Program-made: the position numbers and the translations under genes | Notes under the pieces: generated by a model | Told to the model about the DNA's origin: nothing | Databases searched by the model: none | Seen by the model: the letters and a program-made list of their open reading frames with translations, nothing else | Source of the DNA: Iamia majanohamensis | GTDB taxonomy: Bacteria > Actinomycetota > Acidimicrobiia > Acidimicrobiales > Iamiaceae | DNA: 64,000 nucleotides | Assembly: GCF_028532485.1 (NCBI RefSeq) | Contig: NZ_CP116942.1 | Coordinates: 1,612,001-1,676,000 of the forward strand | Direction: 5' to 3' | Shown here: positions 1-8,859 of the stretch, in pieces | Position numbering within the stretch: the stretch's first letter is position 1 | Layout of the letters: every line of letters starts with the position of its first letter

Positions 1-1019
1 TGGCGCCGGCCGGCGTGGTGCTGGCGGTGCTGGCCGCGTGCATGGCGCCCTACGTCGTCCACCTCCACCGCCACACCGGGTCCTGGGAGCTGACCGCGAA
101 GTCCCAGGACGCCAACATCGAGGCCTGGCGGGCGGTGGCCGACGGCGACCGTCGGGCCCGGGACCGAGTCCTCTACGAGCTCGACGACAGCGGGCTGGGC
201 CTGGTGGAGCGGTCCACCAGCCTGCCCGGCCTCGTCGCCGACGACCCCGGGGGCTACGCCGGCATCGTCGGCACCAACGGGGTCCAGCTGTGGTCGGAGT
301 ACGTCGCCCCCCGGCCCTCCACCGGGTCGTCGTTCCCGTCCTGGGTCCTGCTGCCCCTGCCCCTGCTCGGCGTGGCCCTCTGGGGGGCGCGGCGGCACCG
401 GCGCGACCCCGTGGTGCTGGCCCTCGTCGCGGTGGCCGCCCTGGCCACCGCGACCTGTGTCGGCTTCTTCGTCCAGTCCCGGTACCTGGTTCCCGCGACC
501 GGTGCCCTCTGCGTGCTGGCCGGGCTCGGCCTGGCCGGGCTGCGGCCCCGGTGGCGCGTCGGGGCGGCGGCGGTGGCCGCCCTGCTGCTCACCGTGCCCC
601 TCGTGACCGAGGTGGGCCGGGACCCGGGGGTGTTCGCCACCCGCGAGCCGGTCGAGCACCAGGTGGCGGGGGAGTGGCTGGCGCGCAACACCGCGGCCGA
701 CAGCCGGGTGATGACCCGCAGCCTGGTCACCGCCTTCTACGCCCAGCGGCTCGCGCTGGCGCCGCCGTTCGCCTCCCTCGACGAGACCCTCCGCTACGCC
801 CGCCACCACGGTGTCGACCACCTCGTGGTCGACGAGTTCCTCATGTACCGGTTCCGTCCCCAGCTCACCCCGCTGCTCGGGCCGGGGCCGTGGCCCGGGC
901 TGCGCCTGGAGCACGCGTTCCACGAGCGGGGCCGGCTCACCCGCATCTTCGCCCTCGACCCGGCGCCGACCTCCGACTCGCCCGACCCGCCGCCCCTGGG
1001 GTTCGTGGGCGACGGCTGA
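1..1019 (+). CDS. C-terminal part of a polytopic membrane protein, glycosyltransferase-39-like
   Basis: The reading frame is open to the window edge (first full codon at base 3), so the N-terminus is missing. The visible part has a hydrophobic segment at the very start and about four more between roughly residues 105 and 205, then a soluble C-terminal domain of about 110 residues. Multi-span domain plus extracytoplasmic tail is the layout of lipid-linked-sugar glycosyltransferases (GT39/ArnT-like), but the catalytic N-terminal loop is outside the window. The role is therefore inferred from topology only. It converges on pabC with a gap of 27 bases. Confidence 0.6.
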   Translation, partial: APAGVVLAVLAACMAPYVVHLHRHTGSWELTAKSQDANIEAWRAVADGDRRARDRVLYELDDSGLGLVERSTSLPGLVADDPGGYAGIVGTNGVQLWSEYVAPRPSTGSSFPSWVLLPLPLLGVALWGARRHRRDPVVLALVAVAALATATCVGFFVQSRYLVPATGALCVLAGLGLAGLRPRWRVGAAAVAALLLTVPLVTEVGRDPGVFATREPVEHQVAGEWLARNTAADSRVMTRSLVTAFYAQRLALAPPFASLDETLRYARHHGVDHLVVDEFLMYRFRPQLTPLLGPGPWPGLRLEHAFHERGRLTRIFALDPAPTSDSPDPPPLGFVGDG

Positions 1020-1046
1020 GGCCCGGGCCAGCGGGCGCGGGACGCG

Positions 1047-1907
1047 TCAGGGGTCGAGGGTGCGGGCCTCGACCGCCGCCAGCGCCGCCGACGCGGCCTC
1101 GGTGACCGGACCGGGGCACGGGGTCGGGAGGGCGCCCCCGTCGACCTCCCCGATGGGCTGCACGTCGCGGGTCGAGGAGGTCAGGAAGGCCTCGTCCGCA
1201 GAGCGGAGGTCGTCGAGGGTGAGGGTGTCGGACTCCGACGCGCCTGCGACCTCGAGGACCAGCTCCCGGGTGATGCCGGCCAGGCAGCCCGTGGCCAGGC
1301 CCGGGGTGAGCAGGGCACCGCCACGCACCACGAACACGTTGGAGCCGGTGCCCTCGCTGAGGCGACCGTGGACGTCGGCGAAGACGGCCTCGGACGCCCC
1401 CGCGGCCCGGGCCCGGGCCAGGGCCAGGACGTTCTCGGCGTAGGAGGTCGACTTCACCCCGGCCAGGGCGCCGGTGGGGTTCCGCGTGAAGGGGACGGTG
1501 GCCACCCGGGTCACCGGCTCCCAGGAGGTGGGGGGCGAGGTGACCACCAGCACCGTCGCCGGCGCGCCCCCGCGGTCGCTGCCGGCGGGTCCCGGGCCCC
1601 CGGTGAGGGTCAGCCGCACCCGCCCGACGGGGCTGCCGCCCTCGTCGGCGGCGGAGAGGACGGCGGCGCAGGCGGCGCGCAGGTCGTCGTCGGCCAGCGG
1701 CACCTCGAGCTCGAGGGCGGCGGCCGAGCGGTGCAGCCGGCGGAGGTGCCGGGTGAGGGCGAAGGGGGTGCCGTCGACCACCTTCATGGTCTCGAACACG
1801 CCGTCGCCGACCGTGAGGCCGTGGTCGCTGACGCCGACGGTGGCCTGGTCGGTGGGCAGCACCCGACCGTCGATCCAGCACCAGCTGGCGGGGGCGGGGG
1901 CCGTCAC
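1047..1907 (-). CDS. pabC: Class IV PLP aminotransferase, probable aminodeoxychorismate lyase
   Basis: Fold-type IV PLP enzyme of 286 residues. The start of the domain reads WIDGRVLP with a GDGVFET motif, and the PLP lysine is about residue 152 in VKSTSY. SEGTGSNVFVV and the TSSTRDVQPI motif follow. The GTG start shares a GTGA 4-base overlap with the stop of pabB. That coupling suggests it releases pyruvate from aminodeoxychorismate to give p-aminobenzoate for folate. Branched-chain or D-amino-acid aminotransferases share the fold, so specificity rests on the neighbour. Confidence 0.8.
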   Translation of the reverse strand: MTAPAPASWCWIDGRVLPTDQATVGVSDHGLTVGDGVFETMKVVDGTPFALTRHLRRLHRSAAALELEVPLADDDLRAACAAVLSAADEGGSPVGRVRLTLTGGPGPAGSDRGGAPATVLVVTSPPTSWEPVTRVATVPFTRNPTGALAGVKSTSYAENVLALARARAAGASEAVFADVHGRLSEGTGSNVFVVRGGALLTPGLATGCLAGITRELVLEVAGASESDTLTLDDLRSADEAFLTSSTRDVQPIGEVDGGALPTPCPGPVTEAASAALAAVEARTLDP

Positions 1908-2935
1908 CGGGCCAGCCTCCCACGGCTGGCGAGGCCGATCAGCCGGGCCGCCTTCAGCTCGGTCTCGGCCCACTCGCCGTCGGGGTCCGAGCCCCAGGTG
2001 ATGCCGCCGCCGGTCCCGAAGTGGAGGCGGCCGTCCTCGAGCCAGAAGGTGCGGATGGCCACGTTCAGGGCGCCCCGCCCGGCGTCGGCGTCGACCCACC
2101 CCACGGCGCCGCAGTACACGCCCCGGGGCACCGGCTCGAGGGCGTCGATCACCTCCAGCGCGGCCCGCTTCGGCGCGCCGGTCACCGACCCCGGCGGGAA
2201 GGTGGCCGCCAGCACCTCGGGCCAGCCCACGCCCGGCCGCAGCCGGCCCTCGACCGTCGACACCAGGTGCACCAGGCCCGGGTGGGCCTCCACCGCGCAG
2301 AGCGACGGGACGGTCACCGAGCCCCACTCGCAGACCCGGCCCAGGTCGTTGCGGACGAGGTCGACGATCATCACGTTCTCGGCCCGGTCCTTGGGCAGCA
2401 GGTCGGCCTCGGACGCGGCCGTGCCCTTGATCGGCGACGACCGCACCCGGTCGCCGTCCCGCCGGACGAACAGCTCCGGGGAGGCCGAGGCCACGTGCAC
2501 GCCCTGGGCCGGCAGCCGGACCACCGCGCTGTAGGGCGCGGGGTTGCCGGCGGCCAGCGCGGCGCCGAGGGCGGCGACGTCGGCGTCCGCCGGGGCCGGG
2601 GCCGAGAGCCGGCGGGTCAGGTTGACCTGGTACACGTCGCCGTCGCGGATCGCAGCCCGGATGCGCCGCACCCCGGACCGGAAGGCGTCGCCGTCCAGGG
2701 AGGTGGTCCACGCGGCCTGGCCGCCGGGGACCCCGGGCCAGGGAGGGCCGGGCCACGGCCGGGCCGGGCGCCTCCGGGCGAAGCGGGCGCACACCGGCGG
2801 GCCCGAGGCGGGCAGCACCACGGCCCAGGTCCCCGCCCCGTCCAGGGCGCCGAGGTCGGAGGTGACGTCCTCCAGCTCGGTCAGCAGGTGCCCACCGACG
2901 ACCGCCAGCGGGGCCGGGGGCGTGGGGGCGGCCAT
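1904..2935 (-). CDS. pabB: Aminodeoxychorismate synthase component I
   Basis: Chorismate-binding enzyme of 343 residues. PIKGT lies at about residues 168-172; this lysine form is typical of PabB, whereas anthranilate synthase usually has PIAGT. It also carries DRAENVMIVDLVRNDLGRV, GSVTGAPK and a C-terminal GGGITWGSDP. The protein is short because the TrpE-type N-terminal subdomain is reduced. The ATG start is supported by a TACCCT hexamer ending 8 bases upstream. It is co-transcribed with pabC; the amidotransferase subunit (PabA) is not in the window. Confidence 0.87.
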   Translation of the reverse strand: MAAPTPPAPLAVVGGHLLTELEDVTSDLGALDGAGTWAVVLPASGPPVCARFARRRPARPWPGPPWPGVPGGQAAWTTSLDGDAFRSGVRRIRAAIRDGDVYQVNLTRRLSAPAPADADVAALGAALAAGNPAPYSAVVRLPAQGVHVASASPELFVRRDGDRVRSSPIKGTAASEADLLPKDRAENVMIVDLVRNDLGRVCEWGSVTVPSLCAVEAHPGLVHLVSTVEGRLRPGVGWPEVLAATFPPGSVTGAPKRAALEVIDALEPVPRGVYCGAVGWVDADAGRGALNVAIRTFWLEDGRLHFGTGGGITWGSDPDGEWAETELKAARLIGLASRGRLAR

Positions 2936-2943
2936 CGGGCCGG

Positions 2944-2949
2944 AGGGTA
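2944..2949 (-). promoter_or_regulatory. -10 hexamer of pabB (leaderless type)
   Basis: TACCCT on the minus strand, 8 bases before the pabB ATG. It lies back to back with the promoter of the acyl-CoA dehydrogenase. Confidence 0.55.
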
Positions 2950-3005
2950 GGCGGCCACCCCGCCGGGGGCGGCCGGTCGCTGCGGACCACCGGAGCCGCC
3001 GGACG

Positions 3006-3011
3006 TAGGGT
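3006..3011 (+). promoter_or_regulatory. -10 hexamer of the acyl-CoA dehydrogenase (leaderless type)
   Basis: TAGGGT followed by 6 bases and the GTG start. No Shine-Dalgarno sequence can fit in between. Confidence 0.6.
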
Positions 3012-3017
3012 CGGGGC

Positions 3018-4187
3018 GTGCACATCGAGTTCACCGACGAGCAGGAGCAGTTCCGCAAGGTGGTGCGGGACTTCGCCGAGACCGCCATCGCCCCCCACGC
3101 CGAGGCGTGGGACCGGGACCACACCTTCCCGGTCGAGGTCGTCCGGGAGATGGGCGAGCTGGGCCTCTTCGGGCTCCCCTTCCCCGAGGAGTACGAGGGC
3201 GGCGGGGCCGACCTCACCACGCTGTGCATCGCCATCGAGGAGATCGCCCGGGTCGACCAGTCGATGGCCATCACCCTCGAGGCCGGCGTCGGCCTGGGGG
3301 CCAGCCCCATCTTCCGCTTCGGCACCGAGGAGCAGCGCCAGCGCTGGCTGCCCGACCTCTGCGCGGGCCGGGCCCTCGGCGGCTTCGGCCTGACCGAGCC
3401 CGAGGCCGGCAGCGACGCCGGCGGCACCCGCACCCGGGCCGTGCTCGACGACGCCACCGGGGAGCTGGTGGTCAACGGCGAGAAGGCGTTCATCACCAAC
3501 TCGGGCACGCCGCTCACCTCGCTGGTCACCGTCACCGCCCGCACCGACACCCCCGGCTCGGAGGGGCCGCCCGAGATCAGCGCCGTGGTCATCCCCTCGG
3601 GCACGCCCGGCTTCGCCGTGGCCCCGCCCTACCGGAAGATGGGCTGGCACGCGTCGGACACCCGCGGCCTGTCCTTCGCCGACGTGCGGGTCCCGGCCGA
3701 CCACATCCTGGGCGAGCGGGGCCGGGGCTTCGCCAACTTCCTCGCCATCCTCGACGAGGGCCGCATCGCCATCGCCGCCCTCGCCGTCGGCGTCATCCAG
3801 GCGTGCCTGGACGAGTCGGTGGCCTACGCCAAGGAGCGCCAGGCCTTCGGCCGGGCCATCGGGTCCTACCAGGCCACGGCCTTCCGCTGCGCCGACCTGG
3901 CGGTCATGGCCGAGACGGCCCGCCTGCTCACCTACCAGGCGGCCTGGCTCCGCGACACGGGCCAGCCCTACACCCACGCCGCGGCCATGGCGAAGCTCCA
4001 CGCCACCGAGGCCGCGGTCACGGCCACCCGCCACGCCACCCAGGTGTTCGGCGGCTACGGGTTCATGGACGAGACCCTGGTGAGCCGCCACTACCGCGAC
4101 GCCAAGATCCTCGAGATCGGCGAGGGCACGAGCGAGGTCCAGCGCCTCGTCATCAGCCGCGGCCTGGGGCTCCCGCTCGAGCGCTGA
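3018..4187 (+). CDS. Acyl-CoA dehydrogenase
   Basis: FAD flavoprotein of 389 residues, the full family length. It begins with the N-terminal helical domain (FTDEQEQFRKVVRDFAE). GGFGLTEPEAGSDAGGTRT is the flavin/substrate signature of the middle domain. The C-terminal helical domain has ERQAFGRAIGSYQ, a VFGGYGFMDE segment and EIGEGTSEVQR. It oxidises an acyl-CoA to the 2-enoyl-CoA and passes electrons to ETF; chain-length preference cannot be read. Unlike its neighbours it is a single-gene unit with its own leaderless promoter. A butyryl/short-chain type is my best guess. Confidence 0.9.
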   Translation: MHIEFTDEQEQFRKVVRDFAETAIAPHAEAWDRDHTFPVEVVREMGELGLFGLPFPEEYEGGGADLTTLCIAIEEIARVDQSMAITLEAGVGLGASPIFRFGTEEQRQRWLPDLCAGRALGGFGLTEPEAGSDAGGTRTRAVLDDATGELVVNGEKAFITNSGTPLTSLVTVTARTDTPGSEGPPEISAVVIPSGTPGFAVAPPYRKMGWHASDTRGLSFADVRVPADHILGERGRGFANFLAILDEGRIAIAALAVGVIQACLDESVAYAKERQAFGRAIGSYQATAFRCADLAVMAETARLLTYQAAWLRDTGQPYTHAAAMAKLHATEAAVTATRHATQVFGGYGFMDETLVSRHYRDAKILEIGEGTSEVQRLVISRGLGLPLER

Positions 4188-4282
4188 CCCACCGCCGGGC
4201 CCGGCCCACGGGGACCGACCCGTCGCCGGTGCGCCCTCCCGGGCGGGCCGGGGGGTGCCGCTGACCTGGAGGTCTGCTCCGG

Positions 4283-4288
4283 TAGTTT
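4283..4288 (+). promoter_or_regulatory. -10 hexamer of the first LCP gene
   Basis: TAGTTT, 8 bases before the GTG at 4297. It argues against the in-frame upstream start at 4255, which would put the hexamer inside the gene. Confidence 0.5.
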
Positions 4289-4296
4289 CGGCGGTC

Positions 4297-5841
4297 GTGC
4301 CACTGCGCAGGGGCCAGAGAGCGGCCCGCCCCCGGAGGACGTGGCCCCAACGGGCCGTGATCAGCCTCAACGCCGTCGCGCTGCTCGCCGCGGCCGTGAC
4401 CGCGACCACGCTGGCCTACTCCAACGACCGCGTCGCCGACATCACCCGCACCGTGATCCCCCGCGGCGTGCTCCGGGGCACCACCGGCGACGAGGCCCGC
4501 AGCCCCACCGAGGTCCAGAACTTCCTCATCGTGGGGGTCGACGACGCCTCCGGCCTGGAGGAGGGCGACAAGGTCAAGATCCGCGAGACCGAGGGCAAGC
4601 TCACCGACACGATCATGGTCCTGCGCCTCGACCCGGTGGCGGTGACCGCGGACCTGCTCTCGTTCCCCCGGGACCTCTACGTCCCCCTGGCCGGCACGAC
4701 GGCGTCGGGGCGCATCAACTCCGCCTTCAACGCCGGCGGCCCGGTGCGGCTGATCCAGACGATCGGCGAGGACTTCGGCATCCCGATCGACCACTACGTC
4801 GAGCTCGACTTCGCCGGCTTCCGCGAGCTGGTCGAGGTGGTCGGAGGCGTGCCCGTCCAGTTCCCGCACCCGACGCGCTCCCAGGGAAGCGTGGAGCTCG
4901 ACATCCCCAACGCCGGGTGCTGGGTGCTCGGGCCCCGACAGGCCCTGGGCTTCGCCCGGGCCCGCAAGGACTACCAGGTCCAGGACGACGAGGGGACCTG
5001 GCACACCGACCGGGGCGGCGACTTCTCCCGGGTCGAGCGCCAGCAGCTCTTCGTGCAGCTGGCCCTGCGCCAGGCCATCAGCCAGGGGGCCCGCAACCCC
5101 AACACCCTGCGCCGCCTCGTCGAGCTGGGCGCCCGCTCCCTCAACGTGGACGCCGGGCTGGAGCCGGAGCTCGTCGTCGACCTGGGCCGGGCCTTCGACG
5201 GCTTCGACCCCGCCGACCTGGTGACCCACACCCTCCCCGTGGACGAGGCGCCGCCCGACGGGCCCGCCTACCTCTACCTCCGGGAGGAGGAGGCGGCCGA
5301 CACGCTGGCCGTGTTCCGCGACGGCGACGGGGGGGCGGCCACCGTCCTGCCCGCCGACGTGCAGGTGCGGGTGCGCAACGGCACCGCCACCCCGGGCCAG
5401 GCCGGCGACGTCACCCGGGGCCTGGCCGGGCTCGGCTTCGGCACCCTGGTGCCCGACACCGACGTGCCGCCCGGCCTCCCGACCATCGTCTCCCACGCAC
5501 CCGGTGACGAGGCCGAGGCCCAGACCGTGGCCCGCGCCGTCGCCGGGCCCGTCACCTACCAGGCCGACCCCACCTTGGAGGACGGCCTGGTCGTGCTGAT
5601 CACCGGCACCGACTGGGCGGGCGTGGCCCCGGCGCTGCGCCCCCCCGACGACGTGGAGGCCCCCGCCGCGGTCGACGTCCCTGCGACCAGCGAGGCCGAC
5701 CCGCCGGGCCCGTCGTCGACCACGGTGCCGGCCGCCCCCGACGGCGACGCCCCCGCCGGCGACGTCGACGACCCCGACGACCCCGCCTTCTTCCGGGCCG
5801 CGGAGCCGGCCCCCGGCGCCGACTGCGCCCTCACCCCGTGA
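4297..5841 (+). CDS. LCP (LytR-CpsA-Psr) family cell-wall glycopolymer ligase with LytR_C domain
   Basis: LCP enzymes move glycopolymers from undecaprenyl phosphate to peptidoglycan outside the membrane. The protein has a short Arg-rich cytoplasmic tail, one membrane anchor (about residues 20-42) and the LCP domain with NFLIVGVDDASG, DTIMVLRLDP, LSFPRDLYVP and a GRINSAFN motif. The Arg-rich FARARKDYQ segment follows. A LytR_C domain comes next (about residues 350-440: VRVRNGTATPGQAG through ITGTDWAGV), then a Pro/Asp-rich tail. The GTG start matches the paralogue just downstream. The two copies in tandem, followed by UDP-sugar genes, point to cell-envelope glycan attachment. Confidence 0.9.
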   Translation: MPLRRGQRAARPRRTWPQRAVISLNAVALLAAAVTATTLAYSNDRVADITRTVIPRGVLRGTTGDEARSPTEVQNFLIVGVDDASGLEEGDKVKIRETEGKLTDTIMVLRLDPVAVTADLLSFPRDLYVPLAGTTASGRINSAFNAGGPVRLIQTIGEDFGIPIDHYVELDFAGFRELVEVVGGVPVQFPHPTRSQGSVELDIPNAGCWVLGPRQALGFARARKDYQVQDDEGTWHTDRGGDFSRVERQQLFVQLALRQAISQGARNPNTLRRLVELGARSLNVDAGLEPELVVDLGRAFDGFDPADLVTHTLPVDEAPPDGPAYLYLREEEAADTLAVFRDGDGGAATVLPADVQVRVRNGTATPGQAGDVTRGLAGLGFGTLVPDTDVPPGLPTIVSHAPGDEAEAQTVARAVAGPVTYQADPTLEDGLVVLITGTDWAGVAPALRPPDDVEAPAAVDVPATSEADPPGPSSTTVPAAPDGDAPAGDVDDPDDPAFFRAAEPAPGADCALTP

Positions 5842-5897
5842 GCCCGCCGGCCTGCGGTCGGACGTCACCCGACCGGATCGCGCCGCGGTGCGGCCCG

Positions 5898-5903
5898 TAG
5901 GAT
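5898..5903 (+). promoter_or_regulatory. -10 hexamer of the second LCP gene
   Basis: TAGGAT, 8 bases before the GTG at 5912. It favours that start over the in-frame GTG at 5888. Confidence 0.55.
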
Positions 5904-5911
5904 CGTCCCCC

Positions 5912-7447
5912 GTGCCCCACCCGAGCGGGACCCCCGCCCGACGCACCTGGCCACAGCGGCTGCTGATCGGCTTCAACGCCCTCGCGCTGGTCGCGGCGGC
6001 GGTCACCGCGGGCACCCTCGCCTACTCCAACGACCGCCTGGCCGACGTGGAGCGGGTCGACCTGTCGGAGGTGACCCGGTCCGAGGAGCTGGCCGACGGC
6101 GACCCGCAGAACTACCTCATCGTGGGCACCGACGACGCCTCGGGCCTGGGCGAGGGCGACTCGGTGAAGAACCGGGAGCCGGGCGACCTCGCCGGCCAGC
6201 ACACCGACACGATCATGGTCGTGCGGGTCGACCCGGCCGCCACCACGGCCCAGCTGCTGTCGTTCCCGCGGGACCTCTGGGTGCCCATCGCCGACACCGA
6301 CAGCAACCAGCGCATCAACACGGCGCTGGCCACCGGTGGGGCCGAGCGCCTCATCCGCACGATCGACCAGGACTTCGGCATCCCCATCCACCACTACATC
6401 CAGGTGGACTTCGCCGACTTCCGCACCCTCGTCGACGTGGTCGACGGCGTCCCCGTCAACTTCCCCCACCCGGCCCGGGCCGAGAGCTCCGGCCTGGTGA
6501 TCGAGGAGCCCGGCTGCTGGACCCTCGGGCCCGAGCAGGCCCTGGGCTTCGCCCGGGCCCGCAAGGACTACCAGGTCCAGGACGCCGACGGTGACTGGCA
6601 CACCGACCCCGGCGTCGACTTCTCGCGGGTGGGGCGCCAGCAGCTGTTCGTCGAGCTGGCCCTGCGGCGGGCCATCGCCAAGGGGGCCCGCAACCCCAAC
6701 ACGCTCCGCCAGCTGGTCGACCTGGGTGTGGGCACGGTGCGCATCGACGACTCCCTCGACGCCGGGGACCTGGTCGACCTGGGCACCCGGTTCCGGAGCT
6801 TCGACCCCTCCGACCTCGAGACCTTCACCCTGCCCGTGACCGACGACGTGGTGGGCGGGGCCCAGGTCCTCTTCCTGCAGGAGGAGGCGGCCGCGCCGGT
6901 GCTGTCGATCTTCCAGGGCGTCGACCCGGCGGCGGCCGCCACCGCCGACCCCGCCGAGGTCACCGTGCAGGTCCGCAACGGCACCGCGACCGAGGGCCAG
7001 GCCGGCGAGGTCACCTCGGCGCTCGCCGACGCCGGCTTCGAGACCCTCGTGCCCAGCGACGCCGAGATCGGCCTGCCCACCACGGTCCTCTACAGCGCGG
7101 GGAGCGAGGGCGAGGCCCAGCTGGTCGCCCGGCACCTGGCCGGCCCGGTCTCCTACCAGGAGTCGGCGGCCCTCGAGGGGGCCGACGTGGTCGTGGTCAC
7201 GGGCACCGACTGGGCCGGCGTGGCCGACGCCCCCCGCCCGGTCGAGGAGGTCGAGGCCCCGACCACCACCACGACGGCGCCGGCCGCGACCACCACCGCA
7301 CCCGAGGACGCGTCGGCCGAGCCGTCGATCATGGACGGCGGCGAGACCTCCGCCCCGCCCCAGGGCGATCCCGACGACCCCGACGACCCGCTCTTCTTCG
7401 AGGCCTCCGCCCCCGATCCCGGCCAGACCTGCCAGGCGACCGCCTGA
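5912..7447 (+). CDS. LCP family cell-wall glycopolymer ligase with LytR_C domain (tandem paralogue)
   Basis: Close paralogue of the preceding gene with the same order: Arg-rich N-terminus, single membrane anchor with a TLAYSNDR segment just after it, LCP core (NYLIVGTDDASG, DTIMVVRVDP, LSFPRDLWVP, QRINTAL, FARARKDYQ), LytR_C domain (VQVRNGTATEGQAG, VVVTGTDWAGV) and a Thr-rich linker ending in an acidic tail. Both tails contain DDPDDP followed by FF. The gene has its own leaderless promoter. The pair are probably duplicates with different glycan or acceptor preference. Confidence 0.9.
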   Translation: MPHPSGTPARRTWPQRLLIGFNALALVAAAVTAGTLAYSNDRLADVERVDLSEVTRSEELADGDPQNYLIVGTDDASGLGEGDSVKNREPGDLAGQHTDTIMVVRVDPAATTAQLLSFPRDLWVPIADTDSNQRINTALATGGAERLIRTIDQDFGIPIHHYIQVDFADFRTLVDVVDGVPVNFPHPARAESSGLVIEEPGCWTLGPEQALGFARARKDYQVQDADGDWHTDPGVDFSRVGRQQLFVELALRRAIAKGARNPNTLRQLVDLGVGTVRIDDSLDAGDLVDLGTRFRSFDPSDLETFTLPVTDDVVGGAQVLFLQEEAAAPVLSIFQGVDPAAAATADPAEVTVQVRNGTATEGQAGEVTSALADAGFETLVPSDAEIGLPTTVLYSAGSEGEAQLVARHLAGPVSYQESAALEGADVVVVTGTDWAGVADAPRPVEEVEAPTTTTTAPAATTTAPEDASAEPSIMDGGETSAPPQGDPDDPDDPLFFEASAPDPGQTCQATA

Positions 7448-7496
7448 GCGCACCTCCCGGGCCCCGCCGGTGGGGTCCGGTCGAGGGCCCCGGCAC

Positions 7497-7502
7497 TACG
7501 GT
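7497..7502 (+). promoter_or_regulatory. Candidate -10 of the ugd-uxs unit
   Basis: TACGGT about 46 bases before the ugd ATG. Unlike the leaderless genes, ugd has a clear ribosome binding site, GGAGGA at 7541-7546. Confidence 0.45.
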
Positions 7503-7548
7503 TGGGGCACGAACCCGAGGGCTGCGGCCCGCCTGAGACCGGAGGACC

Positions 7549-8835
7549 ATGGCCCAGAAGATCGCCGTCATCGGGACCGGCTACGTCGGGCTCACCACGG
7601 GCGCCTGCCTGAGCCACCTCGGCCACGACGTGGTCTGCGTCGACGTCGACGCCGCCAAGGTCGACGCCCTCAACCAGGGCGAGATCCCCATCCTGGAGGC
7701 CGGGCTCGACGAGCTGGTCCAGGAGGGCCGCACCTCGGGCCAGCTGCGCTTCGTCGTGGGGGCCGCGCCCGCCGTCGCCGACGCGGAGTTCGTGTACCTG
7801 TGCGTCCCGACGCCCCAGGGCGGCGACGGCTCCGCCGACCTCAGCTACATCCGCGACGCGGCGGCCGAGATCGGTCCCCACCTCCCCCCGGAGTCCATCG
7901 TCATCAACAAGTCGACGGTGCCGGTCGGCTCCACGCGGGTCGTCGAGCAGGCCCTCGGCCGCTCCGACGTCCACGTGGTGTCCAACCCGGAGTTCCTCCG
8001 CGAGGGCTCGGCGGTGCACGACTTCCTCCACCCGGACCGGGTGGTCATCGGTGCCGACGACCAGTCCGCCGCCATCCGCGTCGCCGGCCTCTACCTCGGG
8101 CTCGCCGCCCCCCTCCAGGTCACCGACCCCGCCTCGGCCGAGACCATCAAGTACGCCTCCAACGCCTTCCTCGCCACCAAGATCAGCTTCGTCAACGCCA
8201 TCGCCGCGGTGTGCGAGGCGGTGGGCGCCGACGTCAACGACGTGGTGCTCGGCATGGGCTACGACAAGCGCATCGGCGACGCCTTCCTCCGCCCGGGGCC
8301 GGGCTGGGGCGGCTCCTGCTTCCCCAAGGACTCGCACGCGCTGGTGAAGATCGCCGAGGACGCGGGGTACGACTTCGACCTGCTCAAGGGCGTCATCACC
8401 GTCAACGACCAGCAGTTCACCCGGGTCGCCGACAAGGTCGAGCAGGCCGCCGGCGGCTCGGTCGACGGCGTCACCATCGCCGTGTGGGGCCTCACCTTCA
8501 AGGCCCGCACCGACGACCTGCGCGACTCGCCCTCGCTCGAGATCGTGGGCCGCCTCGTCGAGCGCGGTGCGGTGGTCCGGGCCTACGACCCCGCCGTCGA
8601 CGCCGGGTCCGACGACGCCCGCCTGCACGGCATCGAGGTCTGCGGCGACCCCTACGCCGCCTGCGACGGCGCCTCGGTGCTCGCCATCCTCACCGAGTGG
8701 GACGAGTTCAAGTGGCTCGACCTCGACAAGGTGGCCGAGGTGATGGCGGCCAAGCGGGTCGTCGACGGGCGCAACCTCATGGACCGCAACCCGCTGGTCC
8801 GGCGCGGCTTCGTGCTCGAGGGCATCGGCCGCTAG
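7549..8835 (+). CDS. ugd: UDP-glucose 6-dehydrogenase
   Basis: Oxidises UDP-glucose to UDP-glucuronate with two NAD+. The 428-residue protein starts with the Rossmann motif GTGYVGLTTGACLS, then has the central helical region (EFLREGSAVHDF, SNAFLATKISFVNAIA). The catalytic cysteine is in GWGGSCFPKD at about residue 260. The C-terminal UDP-binding domain has WGLTFKARTDDLRDSPS. A strong GGAGGA precedes the ATG. The next gene uses its product, so the pair makes UDP-xylose or a derived sugar for envelope glycans. Confidence 0.95.
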   Translation: MAQKIAVIGTGYVGLTTGACLSHLGHDVVCVDVDAAKVDALNQGEIPILEAGLDELVQEGRTSGQLRFVVGAAPAVADAEFVYLCVPTPQGGDGSADLSYIRDAAAEIGPHLPPESIVINKSTVPVGSTRVVEQALGRSDVHVVSNPEFLREGSAVHDFLHPDRVVIGADDQSAAIRVAGLYLGLAAPLQVTDPASAETIKYASNAFLATKISFVNAIAAVCEAVGADVNDVVLGMGYDKRIGDAFLRPGPGWGGSCFPKDSHALVKIAEDAGYDFDLLKGVITVNDQQFTRVADKVEQAAGGSVDGVTIAVWGLTFKARTDDLRDSPSLEIVGRLVERGAVVRAYDPAVDAGSDDARLHGIEVCGDPYAACDGASVLAILTEWDEFKWLDLDKVAEVMAAKRVVDGRNLMDRNPLVRRGFVLEGIGR

Positions 8836-8859
8836 GCCGGCTCGCGGGCGGAGGACCAC

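Noticed and set aside
1047-4409. A 1120-codon open frame on the minus strand
   Set aside because: Only its last 287 codons are a real protein (pabC). The rest is antisense or off-frame to pabB and the acyl-CoA dehydrogenase and has the low-complexity look of GC-rich shadows.
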